Assembly (NCBI GenBank): GCA_025345505.1
Contig: JANVCC010000012.1
Span: 10,664,138-10,728,137 of the forward strand
DNA: 64,000 nt
Source of the DNA: Todiramphus chloris collaris
Lineage: Eukaryota; Chordata; Aves; Coraciiformes; Alcedinidae
Direction: 5' to 3'
Positions 48,340 through 60,873 of this stretch are shown here, in pieces. The notes below the pieces were generated by a model. It worked only from the letters and a program-made list of their open reading frames with translations, did not search any database and was not told the DNA's origin. The translations under genes and the position numbers were made by a program. Within the stretch, counting starts at the first letter, position 1. Every line of letters starts with the position of its first letter.

Positions 48340-49200
48340 GTCCCATGTGGGCTGTCCAGGGCCAGCTCTATTCAATGTCTATTCGATGTTTCACTACTAC
48401 CAGCATAGGCAGTGGAAGGGAGAGTATATCAGTAAAATATTGTCTAAGTCAAGAAGGACTGCAGAATTTTAGAAGTTGAAAAAAGAATTCAAAATGCACT
48501 TGACTTGTTGGAAGAATGATGTGAAATCAAGAATAAGAAATTCAGAAAAGGCAAATCCATGGGGGAAAGAGAAATCAGTGGTGTGAAACACAAGGTGTGA
48601 AAAAAAAATAATGGTTAAATATGCAGATTGTGCTTGGTCACTGCTTCACCATGAGTAAAAATTATGGCAATGCTACAAAGCCACCACATCTAATCCTCAC
48701 CTAATTTATTAAAAGAATAACATACAGGAGACACAGAAGACCTTTTATTTCTGTTCTCCTTGGAGCTGATGAGTCTGCAGCTGAACACTGTGGGCATGAC
48801 ACTTGGAAAGGGTACAGAACTGAATGAGAATGAGGAGTCAGGAAAACACACCTTCTGCAGGAAAGCCTACTTAGTCTAAGAGAGAAGAATTTAAGGAGAA
48901 ACACGGTAACACTTTTCTGTATGATAAGGGTATATAAAAAGGACAGGTATCAAATGTTTCTCGTGTCCCCTGAAGGTGGGACAAGACAAAATCAGCTTAA
49001 TTTGCAGCAAATATAATTCAATTTGCATATCCTAATTCCAAGAATAGGCATGCACTGGGAATATGCTACCTAGGCTGGCTGTGGAACCATCTTTAGCAGG
49101 GTTTAAAGAACAGGTTACAAAAAAAAAATGCTTGAAACAACCCAGATACTGATTCAGGCCTTTTTCTACAAGAATGCAGCATTTTCCAACTCAAAATAAT
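48340..49200 (+). mobile_element. Ancient, highly diverged CR1 LINE (ORF2 end to near 3' end)
   Basis: Several blocks appear in the order expected for an old CR1: a GGCTGTCCAGGGCCAGCTCT / TTCAATGTCTATT segment (48350-48385); GAATTCAAAATGCACTTGAC (48486-48505) with a following GTGAAATCAA segment; a TTAGTCTAAGAGAGAAGAA segment (about 48872); GGTGGGACAAGACAAAATCA (48975-48994), then GCTTAATTTGCAGCAAA; and TTAAAGAACAGGTTA (about 49104). This is the reverse-transcriptase C-terminal region and 3' UTR with no readable frame left. The match is by memory of the family, so the boundaries are soft. Confidence 0.65.
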
Positions 49201-50221
49201 ATAGCAATTTAGGTTGCCCCAAGCTATGTCCTCTTAAATTACCTCAAAATGGGTATTCAGAAACAGAGGCACCTAGAACTGCTTCTCATATTGCTTAATG
49301 TAAAAGCTACATTCTTGGCCTGTGGAGGCTGGGATGGGTTTTTAAAAATGAGAGATTTATGTGTCTGTAGCTAATACTTTTAAGTATGGCAATTTAAAGA
49401 TTTGTAGCAATTCAGCCACAAGTAAGTGGAGAAAATGTGATGTCTTCTACTGTTTTCTGATGCACTTTAATATGTAGCTGTGAAATTCAAGCTCTTTGGC
49501 TCACAGAAAAAGTCTGCCATAGAGCATTCAGTGAGGATGGTCCAGGAAGTACAGAATAACAGCAGAAGAAATAGATAAATTCATTTGTTGGATAGACAGC
49601 TATTGGAAGTTTAGGAGAAAAGAAATACCAGACTAAAGACTTTCTTTATTTCTTCCTTGCAAATCAATCTTTCAGTGTTTAATGAGTTCCTATCAGCCTA
49701 TGCAAATAATTCACAATGAATCATTTATCTGATAATTTTTTCTGTTTGTGGGTTATCTAAAAGCAAATTGGTTTCCTCTCACATATTCATTATTCAAAAC
49801 TATGTTAGCACAGCTTTAGGTGAGTGCATTTTTGCTGCAGTTGCTTTGCTACGCAGTTGAGTATTCATACTACCTAACCGAGGCAAGCATCCCACCAGAT
49901 TCCTTTTATCCTCCACACAAAGATTCCTTCAAGCTGAACTAAGGTTCTGCTTTCAACAGGATCTCTCTCACTGATGCAGTGGAGGGGGGTTAAACTCCTA
50001 ACTTGAGCATCTGAATTAGATGCAGGCATTTGGATTAAGTTGGCCAGTGGGAATTACTCCTGGTGCCAAACTAGGGACACTCTCGGGCTCCCACTTTCCA
50101 TATTAGCTGGCTGAAGAGAAGCAAGATGAAACAGGGAAACAGAAGAAGCAGTCCTCCAGGCCTCCCATTTCTGTCATTTATGCCCCCCATATCTTCAGCT
50201 GAGCTGTTCTCATTCACCATT
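49201..50221. other. Noncoding, nothing recognised
   Basis: AT-rich single-copy-looking sequence between two CR1 remnants. No open frame of note, RNA gene or simple repeat was found. Confidence 0.6.
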
Positions 50222-50282
50222 ATCACAGAGTCATAGAATCCTTTGTGTTGAAAAAGACCTTTAGAATCACTGAGTCTGACTG
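50222..50282 (-). mobile_element. CR1 LINE 3' end fragment
   Basis: ATCACAGAGTCATAGAATC followed by a TTGAAAAAGACCTTTAGAATC segment is the reverse complement of a CR1 3' end with its ATTCTATGA unit. Only about 60 bp is recognisable. Confidence 0.8.
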
Positions 50283-53200
50283 TGTACTATGTATAGGTTT
50301 ACGCTTGGTTTTCACACAAGTGGTAGGGAAAGGATTATGACCATAGTCTCAAATCCCATTTTAATAGTACCTACCCAAAGGAAACTAACACCATACTGGA
50401 AGTCTCCCCCATTTGGCGTCAAATAGGGTGGTAGGGTACAGCACATGAACAACAGGAGGAACTCTCCTTCTTCTCCTTGGAACAAAGAATTAAATGTTTG
50501 TATGGAGATCTTTCAATTCACATTTTTTTGAAATTTAGAGATGCCAGATAGAGCAGCTAACACAGCAGGCACCATTTCTGTCACGTAACGCACTGAAGAT
50601 GACAAACAATGGCAGAGAACTGGCAGGGTCCTCCAGCAAGCAAATTTTGAAGAAAAGTTTAAACAGGACTACAGTTGTTTTTCCAGATGTACTCAGATCT
50701 TTTGATGATTGCATTACATGGAGGTAGTTCTGTAAATTTCCATGTGACTTCAGCGGAGACAATTAAGGGGTTCAGTAACTGAAGACTATGAAATATTTGT
50801 GTTGCAAGCAGCATCTGAGATCAAGACCCACTGTACTAGACATTTCATGTGTCCAGCTCCATCAAGTGTCTTCTTTAAGCATGTTGTCTAACATTTTTAG
50901 AATGGAGAACAACATCTACACCGCAGCATTTGCCTTTGCAGAATCATTTTCCTCACAAGCCCACCTCACACATCCTCCTTCACCATTTCAAACTGCTAGA
51001 AAAAGTCATTCAAAGTTATCAAGAGTAAACAGAAAGGATCATTTTCTTTACTGGAGAAGACAGGTCATCTAAAACTGCTGACTGTGTCTGACCTGTTAAT
51101 GTAAATGTGGGAGAGCTTCCATAGTGGAGACAAAAAGGGGCAAATGAAAGAACAGAAAACATGCAAGGAGAGAAGGGAGATTAGCAGAAGAGGGAAAAGA
51201 CAAAAAGTAAGTGGAATGGAAAAAAAGGCAGAAAAATAAGGGAAAATATATTGTAGTCATTCCTCAATAGAATCAGGGGGGGGAGAGAGAAAAAAAAAAA
51301 AAAAAAAAAAGAAGATACTGTGAAAATGCAGAGTTGATACCAGATCTTAAAATAATTCTGAGCATATAGCAAGTGATGTCAATATGCCAGTGATTGAATT
51401 TTTGCCTTGAAAAGCCGGTGACACCTTTGCTTAAATGTTTAGCCACATAAAATCAAGCTCCAAATCTCTGACTGCATGCATTTCTCAATGAAGTCAAGGA
51501 GAATCAATAACAACAGCAGCATTCAAATCTATCTTGTTTTCATCACAGAAAATGTACACACAATACTGTTTCCATACCTGCACCATTTTTCCATCTCTTT
51601 GTAGCCTCTAATGCACTCCTAATATATATCTATCCCAAAAGCACTGTTGTTAGCCTTCTTCTATTGATGACATCCAGCTGAAGAGACGCCAGAAAGGGAG
51701 AGCTCACGTATTGTCTGTTCTTAATAAATAATCATTAAAAGATAGATTGGCAGCACCACAGCATTCTCCAACACTTAGTCTATTTGCCTCGAGTCAGCCG
51801 CTCTGTACTTTCTCCCTGTTCTTGCATAATTGAATACTACATCTTACTTTTTTTTTTGCTCTGTACAAGGACTGGTCTTAGCTGAAAAATATTGTAAACT
51901 CATTCAAATTTCATGAATCTACACTGGGCCTAATGCAAACCAGCCAGGAAAGTGGTACAGGAAAATCAAATAAATGAGTAAACTGGCACCTCTCCACTAT
52001 CCATCAATAGTTCTTCTTGTGCTGTTTCTTTAAACTGCTCCCCAGACCTGCGTAGCCTCCCCTTTGCAAAGGATGCTGAAAAATTCACAGGTGGCTAAAA
52101 CTTAATCATCTCATGCTCTTCAGACTTACAACATACCACATAAAGTGAGTATTAAAACACTTGAGTTATCACACTGAGACCATGTTTCTTGGATTGCAGA
52201 TGTTTTCATCCACTTACCTGATGGTTCTGATAAGACAACCTGCAAACAGGGGCCAGACAAGGTAGTAATAATGTCAAAGGAGTTAAAGAAATGCTTCACT
52301 GGTGGCACCAGTTCAAAGATTTCTTGAGAGTTTAGACAAAAACTGAACATTACTATCATAAAAGGTAGTAGAATAGTGAGTGAGCAGGTTCTTCTTTCAG
52401 ACTGTGACAAAATTCAAGTGGTGGTGGTGGGGCACTGTGGGTAAGCACAGTGGTCACGGTGGCTATAGCCAGAGAGACTGTGATGTCCATGGAAATCTGG
52501 AGGGGCTGGGTAGGTGGCCAGAGAATTTCTGGAGTTTCTGGGGATGCCCACTTCCCATTGACCTCAGAGATGCAGGTACATAATCTCACAGTTTATTTTA
52601 TATCTCTGGTAGAACTCTGGTCTGTAACAGGGACACAGCACAGCTCTGTTCCCCTGGTGCTCTCAAACACACACCCTCCAGTGTGGGGGGGTCGGGCTGC
52701 CAGGCTGCCCTTGTGCTGCCCTATCCCAATGGTACCACTACCAGCAGGCTGTCTGTTTACCCTGCCTGTCTGCTGGCACATGAGTCGATCAGCACATTAC
52801 ACACCTTGCATCAGCAAGAGTGAGAAACTGAGATGTTTGAAAGTACACCATAAAACGTAACGGGCTTGGGTCTTCAAAATCATCTCGTCAATATAAAAGC
52901 CTACCGAGTCTTCATTTAAATGTTGGTCTAGATACCAGAGCCACAATAATCCGTAGGGAGACATCAGGCTTGTAGGCTTCTCTATATGTCTCATTTCAGA
53001 TGGGAAGACAGATAATATACAATCATGTTAATTAGCCAGAAAGAGTGACTTAACAGTCTCGTGTACTGTGTGCTTGGAATTCTGACCACAGTTAAGCAAG
53101 GGAACAAATTCTGGGATGTTCCTAAGCAGCCAATGTAAGCAAATGTGTACATCTATGCCCTAAAACAGGGTTTGCCTCCTTTTTAAAAATTAAGGTCCCC

Positions 53201-55044
53201 AAGCTCGTAATATTGAAGGAAATAAAACTTCATATTTCCTTCCAGAAGTCTTTTAGCAAAAGAATGTGTCACAATGATGTACATTAGGTAGAGCAAGAAA
53301 ACAAATTTGATTGAATAAAAATACTGAATAAAATTTATTTTTAAGGACACTGTCCCATAATATTTTTGATTATGATGCAAAAGCATATGTTTGATTTGCC
53401 TGATATGAGTCTTTCCAGAAATACTGCATTAGTGGTAAATGCCAGGTAGTAAAGCAGAATCATCCATCAAAAAGCAGAACAAGCAAGTTTCTTATTTAGA
53501 GATGGAGTTCACCAAAGCTACAAGGTCAGGTGAAATGAAGAACCAAATTTTCTGGATTTTTTCAGTCACCAGGATTGTGAGGAAAATCCTTTCTGAATTC
53601 TTCCTGTTTATGTGCCCATTCTGTACCTGTGCAGCTCAAAGTTCTTGTACGCAGAAGGCAGGATACATTAATCATGAGGAACGGAGGGCCTGGAGCTGCA
53701 GTGTGCCACTTCACATGAAAAACCTCTAAAATATGCTAGTGCCAGATCTGCTTGGGGTGAAAATTACATACTGTGTATAATGCTGCATCTGAAAAAAGTG
53801 AAATTATTTGTATGCTCTTGTAGTTTTGATCTTTGTCTTAAGAATGCTCCTCCTGTATCTTTCACCAGACATGCATAGGTCCCACCTGTCTTTCTCATGC
53901 AAGCTCACCTCAGTGAAACTGTTGAGGTGAATAAGGCAAGCAAGCTTTCCCCATAACCTCATGGGTTATTCATTTGTTGAGGCTTCATTCTCTGAAACAC
54001 AGGGCTTCTGTTCCTGGCCTCCTCCACATGGTTACGCACCTAGGCACAATGACTATCTGGGTTTTTGACGTGCTGCTTTCTCTTCGTGTACACCTGCCAG
54101 ATGGTCGTGTGTATTAACTCTGAAGGCACGCACTAAGCAAAGAAGCCTGCTTGTTCTCGTACCAGAGCAGGAACAGCCTCGGCCACATTCCCAAGCATTT
54201 ACTCTTTGTCTGGAGTTCCTCAGATATTTTGGTGCCAGCCATACATCACAACTTTAAGGGCTGAGGTGACAATTCAAAATATGAAAATCATTGCAGAGTA
54301 AATGAAGCAAATGATCGTTTTTGACAAATACACATGAGTGTGGCACTCAGAAATCTGGCTTGAATGTCTCTAAATAATTAAATTTATCTACCTCAGTAAC
54401 TACATTTGAATTGCAAATTAATTCTCCAACTCATCCCTGCCGCAGATGTACGTACCTAGCAGTACCCTGAGCTCTCACTGGCTGCTATCTCGAAGGTGCA
54501 CGAGCACCTTTGGGCAGATGCGTTTCAGTGCAGAGAGCACCCAAGGGCAAGGACACTCAGCAGAAGCCAGTGAGCACCACTGCGCAGTGTTTTGTCAGTC
54601 GCCCTCCTTGCACTTTCTATCAGAGCCTTGAACTCAGCACTGTGTTGTGCAGCACACCCTTTACCTAAGGAGCAGCTGGGAATGCCAAGCACAGGGATCT
54701 CAAGGCAAAGCCACCATTGCCAGTCTAGTTTAGCTCCATCACATGTGTGTCGTGGTACCCTTTAACTGCCTGGTCGTACAATAGCCTTTCCTCAGTGCTC
54801 CTGCCCTTCTTTTTACACAGAATAGATGGGGCATAACTGCTCACCTGATACTCATCACTGGGGGAATGGGGAAAGAGCATCCAGTGCTGTTACAGTGAAT
54901 TCCCTGTGCTGTCTCCATCTTTGTCTGATGCTCCACCAGTGCCTCCCTTATTACAAGCTGCTCGAATTCTATTGTAGAGACAGAATTATCCATCTCTCTA
55001 CATACTCCTCAACATATAAGCATTTTCCCCAAAGTGATGACTTT
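50283..55044. other. Noncoding, no gene seen
   Basis: AT-rich intergenic sequence with an A21 run at 51290-51310 preceded by G8 and GA repeats. Short open frames here match no known family. The 51.70-51.86 kb stretch looks like possible conserved noncoding sequence, but only alignment could tell. Confidence 0.6.
51276..51310 (+). repeat. G8-(AG)n-A21 low-complexity tract
   Basis: Eight G, a short AG repeat, then 21 consecutive A. No retroposon body was recognised upstream. Confidence 0.9.
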
Positions 55045-55130
55045 GTTCTCCCAACTGTCCTGTGAGATGAGGAGACTTCCTTATGTCCATTTTACAAATA
55101 GATGCTTGAGGCACAGAGATATTAATGTCA
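55045..55130 (-). mobile_element. Probable MIR-type SINE remnant
   Basis: The + strand reads TCCTGTGAGATGAGGAGA, then TTATGTCCATTTTACAAATA, then TTGAGGCACAGAGATATTAA. This is the reverse complement of the MIR core and 3' side (Ser-tRNA-derived SINE with the TGTGCCTCAGTTTCC and CTGTAAAATGGGGATAA blocks). MIR copies in birds are rare, old remnants shared across amniotes. The rest of the element is not recognisable. Confidence 0.55.
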
Positions 55131-57013
55131 ACAGGGCTAATTCATTTGAAATGCTTACAGCCTGACTTTTTTTTTTTTTTAGAGAACCTGGCATTTTATT
55201 GCACTATATTTCTCCAAAGTGAAGCAGAGCTCTCCTGGCCTCTGTTGGAAACTCCAAGTGTTCTTCATTTCATTTCAACAAGTCAGACTGAAGGGCTCAG
55301 ATAAGAAATCCAGAAACTGAAGAACACACAGGCATCACTTGTGAAAAATGTCAGTGAAGTGATGTGAATCAAATCCCTGTGGAATTTGGGCAACATTAGG
55401 AAGAAAATTGAGTTCTCCGGGGCAGTATTTAGCAGCCCATCCCAGGAGAGTTCCCCTTGCTCCATCTTATGCACGGCACACTTTCCCAGTTCCTGCAGCA
55501 AATAATGCAGAGGTCCTGGAGTTGACAGCCTCTTTCTCCCCTGGCCCTGAGCTGTGTAAAATGCTGTGCGTGAGCAGGTAGCCCAAGACTGCACTTGTTA
55601 CCATTCAGGATAGTAAAGTCAAGTTCACACAGGCAACTTAAAAACTGTTGGTTTGGGGTTATTTTTCTTGGCCCGTGTCTCCCTCTGGTGCTGTTAAGCA
55701 ACCTCATATGACAAGAAAGGAAGTGGCTAAGAAGTTTCCAGGTTGCACGCTTGCAGTCCCAAACTGCCCGATGAGGCAGGAATAATCCCCTTCTCAGATG
55801 CCACAAAGATGCCAATGGGAAATGGCTACTCTGGCTTCTTATCAAAAGGAACTACACTCTGCAATGACAGTAGGTGAATTTTCACCCTTGCATTCCTTAG
55901 CCTGGCCTCTTCTATTATTCAGGCCAAGTTCAACCCTCCTGGCAGCTTGTGACTGCTGATGCCTCCAACTTGGTCCTACCTGAGCCCCTTCTCCGACCCA
56001 CAGGGGTCAGTCCTGCCTCCTGCTCCTGTCTCCTCATTCCCACCCATCCCTTACCCCCTCCCACATTCCTCTCCACCATGGATGCACACACACACAGCAA
56101 GCATACTGAGCCCCATGCATGCATAATGAAATAAGACAGCAGAACTTGCAGTCTTGCAGGGGTGTTTTCATGGGGAGGATAAGGGACCAAACCCTGTCAC
56201 CAGCCCAGTTCCTTACCCAGCTTCCCAGCCCTGCTCAGAGTTCTACCTGTAGTAAAATACTTGCATCTTTTTCACTTGAGAAAGGCAGTCATGTCTTTCT
56301 TGCAACCATCCAAATTGTTCCAGAGACTAGAAATTGTGCACACATTTTGACAGTGAAAGTTTTAAGTATAAATTCTTAAATTTTCATAAAGTTATAAAAC
56401 ATAGAAAAACAATTACATGACTATAGCTCTATCCTACAGTGAGGCTTGATTACCTGGCCACATTATTTAAGGAAAGCTTTTACAAACAGAAGGAATATGC
56501 GCGTCGGCTCTGGATAACGAGACAACCTCAGCTGACCAAACAGTACCTAAATGACCACACTATTTAGTGTAATTTTCTCTGTCAGGTGGCCAATCTTCTG
56601 CTAGTCAGAGACTGCAGGGAAAATTCTCTCTATAGTGTCCTTTCTCTGTATCTGAAAGTAAAACCCAAAGCTTTTTAGCAGAACTTCCAATTTATCTTTT
56701 CCACTAACAGGCAGCATCCTCTCCAAAATCTTCCCATCTCTCTCTACGATACCAAATTACATGGACCTGATCCCAAATGAATCAGATGGTTGTGCACCTC
56801 TCTGCTGTGGAGGGACTTACACACAGCTCCACTCAACACAAGTAGTATTTGTGCTGCAAACACCATACCTGCTATCCACACCTAAAAGTGGTATGTCTGA
56901 ATGACAAGCATTATTTGTATAATGTTAGCCAAATTGTACACTATTTATTTATATAATTGTGGTTATAATGTATGTGTGTGTTTATTTATAATTAATAAAT
57001 ATTAGAATAATAT
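55131..57013. other. Noncoding, no gene seen
   Basis: Intergenic sequence with a T14-type run near 55167-55180. Overlapping antisense frames of 103 and 138 codons (55283-55845) show no recognisable domain. The last 70 bases before the next CR1 are strongly AT-rich. Confidence 0.6.
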
Positions 57014-57283
57014 AATCACAGAATGGAAGGGATCTCGAAAGATCACCTAGTCCAACCCCCCTGCCAGAGCAGGATCACCTAGATCAGGTCACACAGGAAC
57101 AGATCCAGGTGGGTTTTGAATACCTCCAGAGAAGGAGACTCCACGACCTCTCTGGGCAGCCTGTTCCAGTGCTCTGTTACCCTCACCGTGAAAAAGTTTC
57201 TCCTTACTTTTACAGGGAACCTCCTATGTGCCAGCTTGCACCCGTTGCCCCTTATCCCATCATTGGATGTCACTGAGAAGAGC
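57014..57283 (-). mobile_element. CR1 LINE, 5'-truncated copy (about 270 bp)
   Basis: On the + strand it opens with AATCACAGAATGGAAGGGAT and then CACCTAGTCCAACCCCCCTG, the reverse complement of a standard avian CR1 3' end. It runs to GGATGTCACTGAGAAGAG. Read on the minus strand it encodes a fragment of the ORF2 end with a [20 protein letters not shown] motif. Both flanks are very AT-rich (ATTAATAATATA-type), which fits the insertion preference of such elements, but no clean target-site duplication can be called. Confidence 0.93.
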
Positions 57284-59116
57284 ATTATATTATAATAATA
57301 TATTCCATAGTCTATCTATTTATTTATTTAATCAATTTATAATCTGTTATCCCAACTACAGATTTCAGTGTATATAGAAGTACAGGGCAACTATAGGCTA
57401 CATGGTACCACCTCTTATAGTTACTGATCCTGAAGGTGTTACAGAGATCACAGACAGCCTTGGGGAGGGGAGGAGGTTCATGTGGGTGTGCTCCATGTAT
57501 TTTTAGAAGTTTTGTCAAAATCCATCAAATGAGGAAAGGATGTTATACCAGTTCCAAGTGACTCCATTACAGCAGCTGACTGTAAAATGCTGGGTAGCCA
57601 TGCTGCCTGTTCACAGCTCTCACTCCTATGACAAACAGGGTTGCAGCATCACCTCTGCAACACAGACAGACCCAGCTTTCTGTGACACATCTAGATTGCC
57701 ATTTAGTCCCAAGACTGAGGTCTAGGACCAGAAGCCAGTCTGGCAAGGCCTCCAACCTGCATCACTGCTGTCATGGCCAAACTAATCAGCACCCACCCAA
57801 GCTTAAGACAAGGCAGTGCTGCAGGTGGAACCCATGCACCTGCAGCTTCAGGTTGCTTCCAGCAACACAAGGGAAGTTTTGGTTCAAGCTGGGCAGATGT
57901 TTGTTCACAAAACAACATGTAAGACATTGAAGGAGCTACCGTCTCAACAGTCTCTTACTCAGCTGGGATGCTGCAACCACTGCTGAAACAGCTCGAACTT
58001 CTTAAACAGCTTTGAGCTCTTTCAAATGCCAGTGCCCGTGCCTCAGATTCATTTTTGGCTGGTGGTTTGTGCCCCAGCACTACAGGCACAGTATTTAAGG
58101 AGAGATTTCAAACTCCTTGTGTGTCATCAGGGGAGCTGGTCCAGCAGGATCTTGAAGGCTTAACCCATCCAGCAAAGACCCACAGGCTTGGGCTGTCAGT
58201 CTCAACAGGAAAACAGATGTGGTATCTGGAGCCTGCTCCCAAATTCAGGCCACAATTGCAGTGTATGATTAATGATTAATGTAGCAGCCACAGAGCTAAC
58301 CAATAATAGAAATAACGACACCTTATCTGTGCTTATAGTATGCAACAAATACACATCTCTTAAAGGCTGGTCAGCCCTGGCTTCTGCCGTGTTTCTGAGG
58401 GCATCAGGGAGGAGGACTTTGTTGCGATCTCAGTAGCACAGCCTGTGATGAGCCGTGGCTGCAGAAGGGTGTCCTAACCACCCTGCCTGGGCGCATGAGG
58501 TTTCACTGCAGGCAGCCTCTCCCAGCCCCGACAGTGGCAAAGGGTTGAGAGAGGGCATGTGGAGCTGCTGGTGCTCTCCTCAGGTTCATGACTGACCATT
58601 TGTCTCAGGGAAACCATCCTGACAGCCTTTCACGTGCAGCAATCATGCACTGGGCCACAGAAAATCGTCCTTCAGAATTACAAGGTTTTTTTAAATAGAA
58701 AGCACATATCTTCTTCTGCACTCTGACTTCTGAGTCTTTGAAGTCCCTCCTGTCCAAGCTGGTCTCTTTGACTGTGAAAGCCTCCTAATGACACAACATA
58801 GTAACATGACTTTGGATAGGACAGCTTCAAGGAAAATACCAAAAGTTGCCACTTCCTCAGTAAAGCTCCCAGAGCTGGCAGCACCAGGAAGACCTCGCAG
58901 GCAGATTCTCAGCACGCTGTTGACCAAGGGACGCCCGCCTCTCTAGCTGTCAGGCTCTTCGCTTTCCTTCCATTTCCACCTCAACATCTCTCATCAAAGT
59001 GACAGGTGTGAGACCACGGATCTCAATTAATGTCTGTTAACTTCTTGGATGGAAATTGACAGAACATGAAATGCTATTATTAAAGGCACCAAAATAACTA
59101 CAAAGAGGCTGAAGTG

Positions 59117-59166
59117 CATGTGTGTATATATATATGTAAAATTATGTATAATGTGTATGCATACAT
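59117..59166 (+). repeat. (TG/TA)n-rich simple repeat
   Basis: Alternating TGTGTA and TATATATATG units, followed by degenerate TATGTATAATGTGTATGCAT. Confidence 0.8.
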
Positions 59167-60835
59167 AACTTTTTTTCCTCAAGAAGCCAGTGAAAAATTA
59201 TTGGCTTTTATCCCCTTCTGAGATAGTTGCTTTCTGATTAGGTGCAGCACTGGCAATTATTCCACTGCTTGTTATATGAAACACTGGAGTGTCTCATATG
59301 TAAGTGGTGCCCTTCTGGAAATAATTATCCTTTTGAAATAATGTTGTATATATGCTTCTTTGTTTAGGCATCCTACAGGTTAATAAAATCAAGAGCCAGA
59401 TGCCTTGAGACAAATTAGCTGCTTCCTGTCAATAAAATGTAATGCTGCACACTTAATTTATAGGAAACACTGGTGCCATTAAATGCTTTGAGCTGCCTGT
59501 GCTGCTCATCCCTGTAGAATCACTGTTATTGCAGCCCTACTACCACGCAGCATTAGTCCATAAGCATAGAAGACTTTGTGTAAGTAGAGCTGTAAGCAAT
59601 ATCAGATGATTCTGCCACAGAAAGATCCATCTGACTTTGAATTTGCTTAGTCATTCTTCGGTTCATTTTCCATCTACAGGATTCACTATATTCACTCATA
59701 AAACCAGGCCATTTTTACTAACGTTTGAATAATGACAGTGCTCTGCAGCTGTTTGCTACTGCTTTCTGAAATGGTATTCGTGTTGGTGAAGATCCTTCTG
59801 GTGAGACTAAATGCTCATCTAAGCATCCCCACAGCTGTTAATAGGCAACTTGAGAGAAGAAAAATTCTGATAAAGTCAAAAAGAAAAAAAAAACTCCTAT
59901 CTTGTTGGGGTTTTTTTCTCTTTTCCTTGCGTATTTATAATTCACATAAGGGTCGTTCTCTTTTCTAGGCTTTGCTTAAGAAACATTCATCCTCCAACCT
60001 AGTTTGAAAGAAATCTGTGAGATTCATTTGCAGTTAGTATAGTTAATTTTGGAAGACATGTTGCCATGCCATAGTTAAGCTGCATTATGTTTTATCGTGT
60101 TGTTTAACATGCAAAACACACAATATCACCCTCAAATGTTTACCACGTACTCTCTTTTTAAAACTTAACATTTATGAGATGTTTCAAGAAAAACAGTGAT
60201 TTAGGCTCTAAGTTCTAAGTAATTAAAAATTAGTCCAAAAAAAGCCCATGTTTTCAATTTTGTGATTTTTTTTAAGCCCTTCCATATTGACAAGGTCAAA
60301 ACAGAGAAAGGAAAAACATGGAAATACTAAACATTTGGTGGCTTCTTAGTGGCTCTGGGCTTATTTTACTCCCTACGAGCAGTCTTCAAAATTCAGACTT
60401 TCAGCACATCAACCAACAGAAAATAAAATTTCTGACAGTTTCTCCCATTCTTCAACACAACATGAGAAACCATCTTAACCAGATCAAGAGATAAAGAAGT
60501 ATAATGGTACCCGCTCACACAGGACCCTCGCTAAGGCTCACTGCCTCCAAAGCCAAGGAGATTGAAATAACCTCTACTAGGCTTTTTTCTTTAATATCAA
60601 AAAATGCTGGGGCAGGCATTTGCTGATGATCTGTTGAAAGGTGGAAGACCTGAACTGTATAACAACTGGTTTAATGGAAATGAAGAAATCTGTTCATTAA
60701 CCAAAGCTTATGACTCTTGTGGAGTGCCCAGCCCACCCCCACATCCCTTTGATTTATAGCACACCAACCTGTGCCTTGAAACAGCTGGGTTCTTTACACT
60801 CCCTTCCTGAAATAACTGAACAATAAAATCAGCCA

Positions 60836-60873
60836 ATAAAAACAAAAAAAAACAAAAAAAAAAAAAAAAAAAA
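60836..60873 (+). repeat. A-rich tract with two C interruptions
   Basis: A5-C-A9-C-A20 type run followed by TCCCCCTTTTT. Its origin is unknown. No retroposon body was recognised on the 5' side. Confidence 0.88.

Noticed and set aside
57079-57285. 68-codon minus-strand frame
   Set aside because: It is the ORF2 end of the CR1 copy at 57014-57283, not a host gene.
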